This document shows, piece by piece, positions 8,217 to 16,605 of a DNA stretch of 64,000 nucleotides. The notes beneath the pieces are model-generated. The model was not told the DNA's origin, searched no databases, and worked only from the letters and a program-made list of their open reading frames with translations. Positions within the stretch are counted from its first letter, which is position 1, and each line of letters begins with the position of its first letter. This DNA is from Chromobacterium rhizoryzae. GTDB taxonomy: Bacteria; Pseudomonadota; Gammaproteobacteria; Burkholderiales; Chromobacteriaceae. The DNA lies in assembly GCF_020544465.1 (NCBI RefSeq), contig NZ_CP066126.1:2976001-3040000 (forward strand), in the 5' to 3' direction. The position numbers and the translations under genes are program-made.

Positions 8217-8316
8217 TTAGAGCCTGTTCAAAGTCTCGCCAGCTAGAGCGAGACAAGGCGAAAACGTTTTCAACGCCGTATCGCCGACGCGCAGCGGACT
8301 GTGAACCGCCTCTTAA
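8217..8316 (+). repeat. Palindromic element, shortened copy R3
   Basis: About 100 bp. The arms 'AGAGCCTGTTCAAAGTCTCGCC' and 'GCGGACTGTGAACCGCCTCT' are present, but the central 45 bp with the GTAC core are deleted. The TAA stop of hslR (minus strand, 8313-8315) lies in its right end. Confidence 0.8.
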
Positions 8317-8714
8317 AATTGCCCTTTGAACTTGCCGATATCCCGCCGCGCCTTCTTGGTGGGACGGCCGTCCCCGTGCGGGAAGCTGGCGCGCTCCGAC
8401 TTCAACAGCAGCACCTGCTCTTCACGCGCGCGCTGAGAAGCCTCGTCCTCGCGGTAGAGCAGCCGCGCCTCCTGCGCCGGCCGGCGCTGGGTGCTCAGCG
8501 CCAGCACCTCGACGCGGTATTCCAGCTGATGGATGCGCATCACCAGCTGGTCCCCCTCCTTGACCACCCGCGACGCCTTGACCCGGTCGCCGTTGACCTG
8601 CACCCGCCCCAGCTCCAGCGCCTCGTGCGCCAGCTGCCGGGTCTTGAAGAAACGGGCAGCCCACAGCCATTTGTCGAGACGGACCTTGCCCTCGTCCTCG
8701 CCTGAGGCCGCCAT
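8313..8714 (-). CDS. hslR: S4-domain RNA-binding protein HslR (Hsp15)
   Basis: A 133-residue protein, the same length as E. coli Hsp15. The S4 RNA-binding domain lies near the N-terminus: 'VRLDKWLWAARFFKTRQLA' and 'GRVQVNGDRVKASRVVKEGD'. The basic tail ends 'KKARRDIGKFKGQF'. Hsp15 binds free 50S subunits that still carry a nascent chain and helps recycle them after heat stress. Start chosen at 8714, where the ATG overlaps the TGA of the preceding FAH gene by 4 bases (ATGA), so the two are translationally coupled; a start at 8729 would add five residues. The stop codon is contributed by the edge of repeat R3. Confidence 0.93.
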   Translation of the reverse strand: MAASGEDEGKVRLDKWLWAARFFKTRQLAHEALELGRVQVNGDRVKASRVVKEGDQLVMRIHQLEYRVEVLALSTQRRPAQEARLLYREDEASQRAREEQVLLLKSERASFPHGDGRPTKKARRDIGKFKGQF

Positions 8715-9370
8715 CAGAGCACGCTCCATTCGGCGGCGGCCAGGCCCTCCAGCTTCAGGCTGAGCCGGTCGCCGGAACGCACCGCGGCCACGCCTTCCGG
8801 CGTGCCGGTATAAATCAGATCGCCGGCCTGCAGGCCGTAGATCCGCGACAGATAGGCGATGACGGCGGCCACCGGGAACAGCATCAGGCCGGTGTCGCCC
8901 TGCTGGCGCAGTTCGCCGTTGACGCGCAACTCGAAGCTCAGCCGCTGCGGATCGGCCACCCGCTCCGCCGGCGCCAAACGAGACAGGCAGGCGGCGGTGG
9001 GAAAGCCCTTGGCCTTGGTCCAGGGCTGCCCCTTGCTCTTGGCCGCCGATTGCACATCGCGCGCCGTCATGTCCAGACCGATGCCGTAGCCGGCCACATG
9101 GCCGAGCGCTTCGGACTCCGCAATGTCGCGGCCGCCCTTGCCTATCAGCAGCACCAGTTCGCACTCGTGGTGAACGTCGCGGGAATAGTCGGGCAAACGC
9201 AGGGGCTCGCCCTCTCCGGCCAGCGCCGACGTCGGTTTCAGGAACACCAGCGGCTCGTCCTCCAGCGGGTTGTTCAATTCCGCCGCGTGGGCGGCGTAAT
9301 TGCGCCCGATGCAGAAGATATTGCCCACCGCGACCTCCTGATCGCCCAAGCGCGCCTTGAATGCCGTCAT
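8714..9370 (-). CDS. Fumarylacetoacetate hydrolase family protein (acylpyruvase-like)
   Basis: A 218-residue FAH-fold enzyme. Metal and active-site motifs are visible: 'IFCIGRNYAAHAAEL' near residue 20, 'VHHECELVLLIGKGG' with the Glu-x-Glu metal ligands, 'GYGIGLDMTARDVQ' and 'DLIYTGTPEGVAAV' near the end. It most resembles short YcgM/FAHD1-type acylpyruvate hydrolases, which cleave a C-C bond in 1,3-diketo acids with Mg2+. Start: the second ATG (9370) is preferred over 9376 because the AAAGG ribosome site lies seven bases before it. It overlaps hslR by 4 bases and faces away from phaC across a 270-bp gap that holds nothing else I recognise. Confidence 0.87.
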   Translation of the reverse strand: MTAFKARLGDQEVAVGNIFCIGRNYAAHAAELNNPLEDEPLVFLKPTSALAGEGEPLRLPDYSRDVHHECELVLLIGKGGRDIAESEALGHVAGYGIGLDMTARDVQSAAKSKGQPWTKAKGFPTAACLSRLAPAERVADPQRLSFELRVNGELRQQGDTGLMLFPVAAVIAYLSRIYGLQAGDLIYTGTPEGVAAVRSGDRLSLKLEGLAAAEWSVL

Positions 9371-9646
9371 GACCATCCTTTCCCGTTCTGTTCAACGCCA
9401 AGCTTACCAGCTCGCGATTATCCCATAATTTCCACCCCCCCGGCATGCCAGGCCGAAAGGACAGCTAGGCAGATTGTGCACTGCGGCAACAAGATGCGGC
9501 TTTCGACGCGCCTTATCGTCCTCCTCCCGGTGAAAATGTCATGCAACCCTGTTACAGTCATGGCGTACCTTGCGACCGCACACTTTGTTACACGGTCCAA
9601 TGCAGGAAAGCTTCGATAACGCTTCGGCACGTTTCAGGAGACAGCT

Positions 9647-11413
9647 TTGACCCAAGAAAGTACAAACCCGCTGGATAGTTTCTTCGCCAGCCTATCCGAG
9701 GCCAACCAGCAATGGATGCAGCAGTTCGTCAACAACCTGCCGCTGCCGCCGCAACCTGGAAATGCTGAACTGCCGCTGGCCAACGCCTGGGGCGCCATGC
9801 TCAGCAACGCCGGCCAGCTGTTCGCCTGGCAAAGCAGCTTGTATCAGCAGCAGATGAATCTGTGGTCGCAATTCCTGGGCCAGGCGCCCGCCAACGGCGA
9901 CGCCTCGGCGAAAAAGGGCGATCGCCGCTTCGCCTCGCCGGAATGGGACGAACACCCGTTCTACCATTTCCTCAAGCAAGGCTATCTGCTCACCAGCAAA
10001 TGGATGACCGAGCTGGTGGACAACGCCCAGCTGGAGGAAGAAGCCAAGGACAAGCTGGCCTTCGCCACCCGCCAATACCTGGACGCGGTCTCCCCCAGCA
10101 ACTTCATGCTGACCAACCCGGACGTGATGAAACGGGCGATAGAGACCAAGGGCGAAAGCCTGGTCGACGGCATGAAGAACATGCTGGAGGATTTCCAGAA
10201 GGGCCATATCTCGATGTCGGACGAGAGCCAGTTCGAGATCGGCAAAAACATCGTGGTCACCCCGGGCGAGGTGGTGTTCCGCAATGAATTGATCGAACTG
10301 ATCCAGTACACCCCCACCACCGGCCAGGTCTACGAAAAGCCGCTGCTGATCGTGCCGCCCTGCATCAACAAGTACTACTTGATGGATTTGCAGCCGGACA
10401 ACTCCATGGTCCGTCACTTCGTCGCCCAGGGTTACCGCGTATTCCTGATCAGCTGGCGCTCGGCGGAACCGGAGATGAAGCACTTCACCTGGGAAAGCTA
10501 TATCGAGAAAGGCGTGATCGCCGCGGCGGAAACCGTGCGCAAGATCAGCAAGCAGGACAGCATGAACGCGCTGGGCTTCTGTGTCGGCGGCGTGATCCTG
10601 ACCACCACCCAGTGCGTGCTGCAGGCGCGCGGACTCAAATACTTCGACTCCACCACCTTCATGACCTCGCTGATAGATCACGCCGAGCCGGGCGAGATCT
10701 CCTACTTCATCGACGAGAATCTGGTGGCCAGCCGCGAAGCCAAGATCGCCGCCGGCGGCATCATCAGCGGCAAGGAGATAGGCCGCACCTTCGCCAGCCT
10801 GCGCGCCAACGATCTGGTGTGGAACTACGTGGTCAACAACTATCTGCTGGGCAAGACGCCGGCGCCGTTCGACCTGCTCTACTGGAACAACGACGCGGTG
10901 GACCTGCCGCTGCCGATGCACACCTTCATGCTGCGCCAGTTCTACATGAACAACGCGCTGACCAAGCCGGGTTCCATCACCCTGTGCGGCGTGCCCATCG
11001 ACGTTTCCAAGATCGACATCCCTGTCTACATCTTCGCCGCGCGCGAAGATCACATCGTGTTGTGGAGCTCCGCCTACTCCGGCATCCACTACCTGACCGG
11101 CGCGCCGTCGCGGCGCTTCGTGCTGGGCGCCTCCGGCCATATCGCCGGTTCGATCAACCCGGTGACCAAGGACAAGCGCAATTACTGGGTCAACGACGCC
11201 CAGCCCCAGCACGCGGACGCCTGGCTGGAAACCGCGGAAAGCCGCCCCGGCAGCTGGTGGAAGGACTGGGACGCCTGGCTGGCCCCTCAATCCGGCAAGA
11301 AAGTCGCCGCGCCCAAGAGCCTGGGCAGCAAAGACTTCCCGCCGCTGCAAGCGGCGCCGGGCAGCTATGTGCTGGCCAAGGCCATGCCCAGCGTGGTGGC
11401 CAGCCTGCAATAA
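9647..11413 (+). CDS. phaC: Class I poly(3-hydroxyalkanoate) synthase
   Basis: A 588-residue PHA polymerase that joins (R)-3-hydroxyacyl-CoA units into storage polyester on granules. The alpha/beta-hydrolase core carries the lipase-like box 'GFCVGG' with nucleophile Cys312, Asp468 in 'REDHIVLW' and His498 in 'GASGHIAG', the Cys-Asp-His triad of the family. The length and the presence of a complete N-terminal domain indicate class I, a single subunit without PhaE or PhaR. The start is TTG at 9647: an AGGAG lies six bases before it and no in-frame ATG is near. Its TAA stop is the left edge of a palindromic repeat. phaA follows 312 bp downstream, so any operon now spans one full and one partial repeat. 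Confidence 0.96.
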   Translation: MTQESTNPLDSFFASLSEANQQWMQQFVNNLPLPPQPGNAELPLANAWGAMLSNAGQLFAWQSSLYQQQMNLWSQFLGQAPANGDASAKKGDRRFASPEWDEHPFYHFLKQGYLLTSKWMTELVDNAQLEEEAKDKLAFATRQYLDAVSPSNFMLTNPDVMKRAIETKGESLVDGMKNMLEDFQKGHISMSDESQFEIGKNIVVTPGEVVFRNELIELIQYTPTTGQVYEKPLLIVPPCINKYYLMDLQPDNSMVRHFVAQGYRVFLISWRSAEPEMKHFTWESYIEKGVIAAAETVRKISKQDSMNALGFCVGGVILTTTQCVLQARGLKYFDSTTFMTSLIDHAEPGEISYFIDENLVASREAKIAAGGIISGKEIGRTFASLRANDLVWNYVVNNYLLGKTPAPFDLLYWNNDAVDLPLPMHTFMLRQFYMNNALTKPGSITLCGVPIDVSKIDIPVYIFAAREDHIVLWSSAYSGIHYLTGAPSRRFVLGASGHIAGSINPVTKDKRNYWVNDAQPQHADAWLETAESRPGSWWKDWDAWLAPQSGKKVAAPKSLGSKDFPPLQAAPGSYVLAKAMPSVVASLQ

Positions 11414-11567
11414 GAACCTGATTACGATCTGCTGCGCGTCGGCGGGATGGATAGACATGGGCGTTGAAACCGAGCTCAAAATGCTCATGTACCACGTGCA
11501 CATTCCGCTTTTCGCTCGTTTTCGCCTTGTCTCGCCTTAGCTCGCGAGATCATAAACAGGCTCTAAG
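11411..11567 (-). repeat. Palindromic element, copy R4
   Basis: Inverted relative to R1, about 156 bp. Ends 'TAAGAACCTGATTACGATC' and 'GATCATAAACAGGCTCTAAG', centre 'CATGTACCACGTGCACA'. An 11-bp expansion 'GGGATGGATAG' sits in one arm. The first three bases are the phaC stop codon. Confidence 0.85.
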
Positions 11568-11571
11568 AAAA

Positions 11572-11650
11572 ACTGTTCAAAGTCTGCCGCGCCTCGGCGG
11601 GATAGTTGGGCAAGGGCGTTGAAAGCCGCTTCGAAACGCTTTAGCGGCTT
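11572..11650 (-). repeat. Palindromic element, half copy R5 (tandem with R4)
   Basis: Only the arm starting 'CTGTTCAAAGTCTGCCGCGC' and continuing to 'GCTTCGAAACGC' remains; the GTAC centre and the opposite arm are missing. It lies 5 bp after R4, in the same orientation, and fills most of the remaining gap before phaA. Confidence 0.7.
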
Positions 11651-11725
11651 CCCCGCCCCGCCGCCGACGCGCTGGCCGACACACCGACCTTCGCGGTCAC
11701 ATTGAAGAGAGAGACGGAGAAAAAC

Positions 11726-12904
11726 ATGGAAGTCGTGATTGTCGCAGCAACCCGCACCGCCATCGGCAGTTTCGGCGGCGCGCTGGCCAAGATCCCGGCC
11801 CCGGAACTGGGCGCCACCGTCATCAAATCCCTGCTGGCCAAAACCGGCCTGAAACCGGAAGACGTCAGTGAAGTCATTCTCGGCCAGGTGCTGACCGCCG
11901 GCAGCGGCCAGAACCCGGCGCGCCAGGCGCTGATCAAGGCCGGCCTGCCGGTCACCACCCCGGCTACCACCCTCAACGTGGTCTGCGGCTCCGGCCTGCG
12001 CGCCGTGCACCTGGGCGCCCAGGCCATCGCCAACGGCGACGCCGACATCGTCATCGCCGGCGGCCAGGAAAGCATGTCCCTGTCGCCGCACATCCTGCCC
12101 GGCTCGCGCGACGGCTTCCGCATGGGCAACGCCCAGCTGATCGACACCATGGTCAACGACGGCCTGACCGACGCCTACAACGCCTACCACATGGGCATCA
12201 CCGCTGAAAACGTGGCGGAAAAGTACGGCATCGGCCGCGAAGAGCAGGACGCGCTGGCGCTGGCCTCGCAGCAACGCGCCGCCGCCGCTCAGAAAGCCGG
12301 CAAGTTCAAGGACGAAATCACCCCGGTGCTGGTGCCGCAGCGCAAGGGCGATCCGCTGGCCTTCGACAACGACGAGTTCATCAAGCACGACGCCAGCGCC
12401 GAAGGCCTGGCCAAGCTGCGCGCAGCCTTCAAGAAGGAAGGCACCGTCACCGCCGGCAACGCTTCCGGCATCAATGACGGCGCCGCCGCGGTGCTGCTGA
12501 TGTCGGCCCAGAAGGCGGACCAGCTGGGCCTGAAGCCGCTGGCCGCGATCAAGGGCTACGCGCTGACCGGCTGCGCGCCGGAAATCATGGGCATAGGCCC
12601 GGTGGCCGCCACCCGCAAGGCGCTGGACAAGGCCGGCTGGAAGGTGGAAGAGCTGGATCTGGTGGAAGCCAACGAAGCCTTCGCCGCCCAGGCGCTGGGC
12701 GTGGCGCGCGAACTGGGCTGGGGCCCGGACAAGGTCAACGTCAACGGCGGCGCCATCGCGCTGGGCCACCCGATCGGCGCTTCCGGCTGCCGCGTGCTGG
12801 TCACCCTGCTGCATGAAATGCAGCGCCGCGACGCCAAGAAGGGCCTGGCCACGCTGTGCATAGGCGGCGGCATGGGCGTGGCGCTGGCGGTGGAACGGCG
12901 CTAA
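11726..12904 (+). CDS. phaA: Acetyl-CoA acetyltransferase (beta-ketothiolase)
   Basis: A 392-residue biosynthetic thiolase that condenses two acetyl-CoA to acetoacetyl-CoA, the first step to 3-hydroxybutyrate polymer. All catalytic residues are present: Cys87 in 'NVVCGSGLRAVH', His348 in 'GHPIGASG' and Cys378 in 'CIGGGMG'. ATG 11726 is chosen because GGAG precedes it by eight bases and 'MEVVIVAATRTAIG' is the standard N-terminus; the frame is open to 11702. The reductase gene (phaB), which would complete the pathway with phaC upstream, is not in this window. A strong terminator follows the stop codon. Confidence 0.95.
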   Translation: MEVVIVAATRTAIGSFGGALAKIPAPELGATVIKSLLAKTGLKPEDVSEVILGQVLTAGSGQNPARQALIKAGLPVTTPATTLNVVCGSGLRAVHLGAQAIANGDADIVIAGGQESMSLSPHILPGSRDGFRMGNAQLIDTMVNDGLTDAYNAYHMGITAENVAEKYGIGREEQDALALASQQRAAAAQKAGKFKDEITPVLVPQRKGDPLAFDNDEFIKHDASAEGLAKLRAAFKKEGTVTAGNASGINDGAAAVLLMSAQKADQLGLKPLAAIKGYALTGCAPEIMGIGPVAATRKALDKAGWKVEELDLVEANEAFAAQALGVARELGWGPDKVNVNGGAIALGHPIGASGCRVLVTLLHEMQRRDAKKGLATLCIGGGMGVALAVERR

Positions 12905-12922
12905 AACCGGTACCCGTCAATC

Positions 12923-12960
12923 ACAAAACCCACCGGCTCCGGCCGGTGGGTTTTGTTTTG
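12923..12960 (+). terminator. Rho-independent terminator after phaA
   Basis: Perfect 13-bp stem (12924-12936 with 12943-12955), 6-base loop, T-rich tail. It starts 19 bp after phaA. Confidence 0.92.
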
Positions 12961-12976
12961 GCCGCGCCCGCCGCGG

Positions 12977-13342
12977 CTAGCCCGAGCGCCCGTTGTCGCC
13001 GTGCTGGTGCAGAAAGTCCATGTTCAACTCCAGCGGCGCGCCCAGCCACATGGCGAAGTCGCTGTGGTCCTCGACATCGTCGCCGGTCAGCGGATGCAGC
13101 AGCACGCTCAGCCCTTCCCGGTTCAGCATCAGCCACGGCACGATCTCGCCGAACAAGGCCGGCGCGAAGGCGATCTGATACGCGCCCACCGGATGCGGCC
13201 CGTAAGCCTGCTCTCGCCAGCGCCCCAATTCCACGGCGAAGCGCTGCGCCACCGCCTCGCGCAGCCGCCGCGCCGCGGCTTGCTGCGCCGCGTCGAAATA
13301 CACATGGGCGTGATAGCCCGTCGCCTCGATGACCTGTTGCAT
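12977..13342 (-). CDS. DOPA 4,5-dioxygenase family protein
   Basis: A 121-residue protein matching the small bacterial relatives of fungal and plant DOPA 4,5-extradiol dioxygenases: 'GYHAHVYFDA' at the N-terminus, 'YGPHPVGAYQIAF' in the middle, 'VPWLMLNREGLSVLLHP', then 'DHSDFAMWLGAPLELN'. The conserved His residues of 'YHAHVYF', 'GPHPVG', 'LLHPLTGDD' and 'DHS' are the likely metal ligands and acid-base residues. The family opens the ring of DOPA or related catechols, but the substrate of bacterial members is mostly unknown. It stands alone, convergent with phaA. The 298 bp to the next gene holds only a terminator belonging to that gene. Confidence 0.85.
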   Translation of the reverse strand: MQQVIEATGYHAHVYFDAAQQAAARRLREAVAQRFAVELGRWREQAYGPHPVGAYQIAFAPALFGEIVPWLMLNREGLSVLLHPLTGDDVEDHSDFAMWLGAPLELNMDFLHQHGDNGRSG

Positions 13343-13482
13343 CGCCTGTCCCCCGCCCCGCCGCGTTCACGGCGGCCGGCCCCGAATAAAGCCGGTAAAG
13401 CTATCGTCTCCGCCGAAAAAAATCAACAAGCATATTTTGGCGGCGCGCGCCTGCCCTTGATCCGCAAGCAATCCGCGCCAAA

Positions 13483-13516
13483 CAAAAACCTCCTGGCCGC
13501 AAAGGCAGGAGGTTTG
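13483..13516 (-). terminator. Terminator for the small basic protein gene (minus strand)
   Basis: Read on the minus strand: a 10-bp perfect stem (13506-13515 with 13486-13495), 10-base loop, then a T run complementary to the A tract at 13484-13488. It lies about 125 bp after the stop at 13641; I see nothing else in that gap. Confidence 0.7.
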
Positions 13517-13640
13517 GGCGATTGGCCGGCCCGCTGGCCGGCGTAGACGGTCGCATGGACCGTGAAGGGAAACAGCGCACGGATCAAAACCAGCGAGGCG
13601 CTCAGCACATCAAGGCAGCCGCATCGCCGCGGCGCTCGCC

Positions 13641-13769
13641 TTAGTGAGGGACAATGATGGGCGCCCCGTCCGGCCCATGCTTCTTCTGATGTTTGGCCGC
13701 CCGCTTCTCCTTGGGCGTCATCAACGGCTGTTTTTTGGCTTCCTTGCTGCTGTGTCTTGATTTACTCAT
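13641..13769 (-). CDS. Small basic protein, 42 residues, unknown function
   Basis: A 42-residue Lys/His-rich protein beginning MSKSRHSSKEAKKQPLMTPK, continuing with EKRAAKHQKKHGPDGAP and ending IIVPH. The ATG at 13769 has a strong AAGGAG ribosome site six to seven bases upstream, which makes this start far better than the 88-residue frame that opens at 13907. I recall similar tiny KEAKKQP-type proteins annotated as hypothetical in beta-proteobacteria, but cannot give a family name. The high positive charge without hydrophobic segments suggests nucleic-acid or ribosome contact; that is only an inference. It has its own terminator at 13483-13516. Confidence 0.65.
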   Translation of the reverse strand: MSKSRHSSKEAKKQPLMTPKEKRAAKHQKKHGPDGAPIIVPH

Positions 13770-13914
13770 GATCAGCTCCTTGGCGTGCATCGGCGGTGCC
13801 AATGCCGGCTCCAGTATAGACCTCATCCGGGCTTGCCATGGCGATAAAATACCCATCCGGGCGTCAAGGCCAGAGCGGCGGTTCCAATCGTCTTTTAAAT
13901 GGTTCAATCAATAC

Positions 13915-14871
13915 TTACACCTGAAACAAAGTCGCCGCCAAGGCCGGGATCGCCACGGCGAAACCCTCCGGCCCCAGTTGGCGAAAATGCTGCTGCGTCG
14001 CGCTAATAAAATCCTGGATGAAAGCGGGTTTTTCCCGACCATGTTTATCCTGCACGATCAGCGTGGGCGCGGGGCTGAAATCGGAGAACGGTCTTCGTAT
14101 CAACGCCGGTCCGTCCCGAGTGGCGCTGCCGGACGGGCACATATTCAGGATGGAACAGCCGAATCCCGCGGAAACCGCCGCGCGCACGGTTTCATAAGAG
14201 CGCGTCCTGAAGCGCACATGAGGCTGACAAGGCGATATCGCGAACAAGGCCAGCAAATACGCCGCCGTCTGCGGCAAATCCAGCAATACCAACGGCCGCA
14301 GCGCCAAATCCGCCAAGGAGACCGACTCTTGTTCCGCCAGCGGGTCTTGTCTCGACAGCAAGGCATGACAGGGCACTTTGCAGATACGGCTGACCTCCTC
14401 GTCCAAGTGAAAGCCGATATCGTAGGTCACGATCAAATCCACCTCGTCGGCCGCCAGCCAGCCGCGCAGTTGCGACTGATCTCCTTCCCGCAGCTGGATG
14501 TCGACTTCGCCCTGGCCCTGTATATAGCGCTTCAGCACATCCGGCATGAATAAAGCGCCAAACGGCTCAAAACAGCCAATCCGCAATTGTACGGCGCCCG
14601 GCCGCGTCAGATTGGCGATGCTGCGATTAAACGTCGACTTCGCCTCCAACATATCCTGCGCCGCCAGCATGAATTGCTTGCCCGCCGGGGTGATTTTTAC
14701 GCCTCGCGCCGGGCGGCGTTCAAAAATCCGAAATCCGATTTGGTGTTCCACATGAATGATGGCGCTCAACAAGGCGGATTTGGAAATCGGTATCGACTCC
14801 GCCGCCGCCGCGATGCTGCCCGTCAACGCCACCTCATAGACATAACGGATTTGTCTAATCGAAATATTCAT
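13915..14871 (-). CDS. LysR-family regulator of the adjacent amidase / aldehyde dehydrogenase / aminotransferase cluster (inferred)
   Basis: A 318-residue LysR-type regulator. The winged helix covers residues 1-62 ('SIRQIRYVYEVALTGSIAAA', 'KSALLSAIIHVEHQIGF'), and 'GVKITPAGKQF' is the wing. The effector domain includes 'VQLRIGCFEPFGALFMP' and 'VDLIVTYDIGFHLDEEV'. It is divergent from the amidase gene, with 303 bp between the starts, and is the only regulator beside that four-gene cluster, so control of it is the likely job. Palindromic repeat R6 occupies almost half of the shared upstream region. There is an ATA-rich, slightly AT-rich composition at its start. Effector unknown. Confidence 0.9.
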   Translation of the reverse strand: MNISIRQIRYVYEVALTGSIAAAAESIPISKSALLSAIIHVEHQIGFRIFERRPARGVKITPAGKQFMLAAQDMLEAKSTFNRSIANLTRPGAVQLRIGCFEPFGALFMPDVLKRYIQGQGEVDIQLREGDQSQLRGWLAADEVDLIVTYDIGFHLDEEVSRICKVPCHALLSRQDPLAEQESVSLADLALRPLVLLDLPQTAAYLLALFAISPCQPHVRFRTRSYETVRAAVSAGFGCSILNMCPSGSATRDGPALIRRPFSDFSPAPTLIVQDKHGREKPAFIQDFISATQQHFRQLGPEGFAVAIPALAATLFQV

Positions 14872-14893
14872 GGCCCCGCCCCCTCGCCGGCAT

Positions 14894-15038
14894 TGAGCAG
14901 CTTGTTAAAAGTCCGCCGCGCTTCAGCGATACGGCCTTGAAAACAGCTTCAGAATGCTCATGCACCGTATGACCATTCCGCTTCTTCAGCCGCAACGCTT
15001 TGTCTCGCTCTCGCTCGCAAGACTTTGAACAGGCTCTT
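14894..15038 (-). repeat. Palindromic element, copy R6, inside a divergent promoter region
   Basis: 145 bp, same orientation as R4. Ends 'AGCTTGTTAAAAGTCCGC' and 'GCAAGACTTTGAACAGGCTCTTA'; centre 'CATGCACCGTATGACCA' has lost the GTAC symmetry. It begins 23 bp upstream of the LysR start and ends 137 bp before the amidase ATG, so any LysR operator must lie beside or within it. Confidence 0.85.
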
Positions 15039-15174
15039 ACACATAAAAACAGCGCAACTTGCCGCGAAAAATGCGTTTTTCCGCGCCGCCCCGTTTGCTT
15101 ACCATCATCGCCAGGCAACACCACCGCCCAGTCATGCCATTGCGGCCACGCCGCTCCTTACCTTGGAGCTGAGT

Positions 15175-16605
15175 ATGTCATCTATTTCTACAAATCCGCT
15201 GGCGGACGCGTCCCCGCTCTGCCGGCTGAACGTGCAAACCATGACCGCCCGCTACGCCGCGGCAAGCCTTTCTCCGCTTGAAGTCGCGGACGCGGCGCTG
15301 GCCAGGGCCTCGGCGGTCCAAGACCGATACAACGCCTTCGCTTCCATCGACCGCGCCGGCGCGCTCGCCGCCGCCGCCGCGGCCGATGAGCGTTGGCGGC
15401 GGGGCCGTCCCTTGTCGCCCATCGATGGCGTGCCGGTCACGATCAAGGACATCGTCCAGGTGCAAGGCTGGAGCGTGCGCTATGGCAGCCACAGCAGCAG
15501 CGCGGCGGTTTGCGACAGCGACGCGCCGTCGGTGGCTCGCTTGCGCGCCGCCGGCGCCGTCTTGCTGGGCATGACGACAACGCCGGAATTCGGCTGGAAA
15601 GCCGTCACCGATAATCCGCTGCATGGGATTACGCGCAATCCTTGGCGGCCTGAGCTGACGCCGGGCGGCTCTTCCGGCGGCGCGGCCGTGGCGGCCGCCG
15701 CCGGCGCGGGCGTATTGCACCTGGGGACGGACGGCGGCGGGTCCATTCGCATCCCGGCGGCCTTCTGCGGCCTGGTCGGACACAAGCCGAGCTTTGGCCG
15801 GGTGCCCGCCTATCCCGGCAGCGCCTTCGGCACCCTGGCGCATCTTGGTCCGATCGCGCGCTGCGTCGGCGACGTCAGCGCCATGCTGGACGCGATGAGC
15901 GGCCGCGACCTGCGCGACTGGCATCAGCCCATCGGCAACCCGCCCGCCTTCCCGCCCTTGGCGCTCAGCCGGGCCAGAGTGGCGTACTGGTCCACCCCGG
16001 CCTGCGGCCAGCTGCGGCCGGAAGTGGCCGCGGTCATGGAACGGGCCTTGAGTCTGCTGCGCTCCTTGGGGGTGGAGATCCAGCCATTCGAGCTCCCCGA
16101 TATCGATCTGCTCGATGTTTTCCAAAAGCACTGGTTCAGCGGCGCGGCCAACCGGCTGTCCAGGGTGGCGCCGGCCCTGCGCGGACAACTGGACCCGGGC
16201 TTTGTCGAGATAGCCGAACGCGGCCTGGCCCTGAGCGCGGCGGACTTGGTCGCGGCTCAGACCCGGCGCGCCGAGTTTGGCGCCTTCATGGACCAGACGA
16301 TGAGCCGGTTCGATCTGCTGCTGGCGCCGGCCACTCCCTTGGCGGCCTTCCCCATCGCCTCGCGACAGCCGGCCGGCGATGGCGCGGCCTGGACGGAGTG
16401 GGCCGGCTTCAGCTTCCCGCTCAATCTGAGCCAGCATCCCGCCTGCGTCGTCCCCTGCGGCCTGACTCCGGACGGCAGACCGCTTGGGCTGCAATTCATC
16501 GGCGCGCGCGGGGCGGACCGGCAATTGCTGTCGCTGGCCGGCCAGTTTGAAGCGCTGGGCGCCTTTCCCCATCTATTAGACTCAGGAGCCGACGATGAGC
16601 GCTGA
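15175..16605 (+). CDS. Amidase (amidase-signature family)
   Basis: A 476-residue amidase-signature hydrolase. The Ser-cisSer-Lys triad is visible: Lys91 in 'VTIKDIVQ', the cis Ser within 'TPGGSSGGAA' (166/167) and nucleophile Ser190 in 'GTDGGGSIRIPAAFCG'. It would hydrolyse a carboxamide or N-acyl amine to the acid and ammonia or amine. Start: ATG 15175 has GGAG six bases upstream; the open frame reaches back into repeat R6 (15025), and that extension is rejected. Its 3' end overlaps the aldehyde dehydrogenase gene by 11 bp, and it is the first gene of a polycistron with dehydrogenase, aminotransferase and permease. GatA is the closest essential relative, but the context is catabolic. Confidence 0.9.
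   Translation: MSSISTNPLADASPLCRLNVQTMTARYAAASLSPLEVADAALARASAVQDRYNAFASIDRAGALAAAAAADERWRRGRPLSPIDGVPVTIKDIVQVQGWSVRYGSHSSSAAVCDSDAPSVARLRAAGAVLLGMTTTPEFGWKAVTDNPLHGITRNPWRPELTPGGSSGGAAVAAAAGAGVLHLGTDGGGSIRIPAAFCGLVGHKPSFGRVPAYPGSAFGTLAHLGPIARCVGDVSAMLDAMSGRDLRDWHQPIGNPPAFPPLALSRARVAYWSTPACGQLRPEVAAVMERALSLLRSLGVEIQPFELPDIDLLDVFQKHWFSGAANRLSRVAPALRGQLDPGFVEIAERGLALSAADLVAAQTRRAEFGAFMDQTMSRFDLLLAPATPLAAFPIASRQPAGDGAAWTEWAGFSFPLNLSQHPACVVPCGLTPDGRPLGLQFIGARGADRQLLSLAGQFEALGAFPHLLDSGADDER

Noticed and set aside
9692..11503. A 603-residue minus-strand ORF over phaC
   Set aside because: Antisense of a well-supported gene, with a shadow composition and no start signals.
13423..13608. A 61-residue minus-strand ORF
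   Set aside because: It reads through the terminator of the small basic protein and has no ribosome site or conserved pattern.
15025..15174. Longer amidase N-terminus starting inside repeat R6
   Set aside because: It would translate repeat sequence, whereas ATG 15175 has a good ribosome site and the family's usual start.
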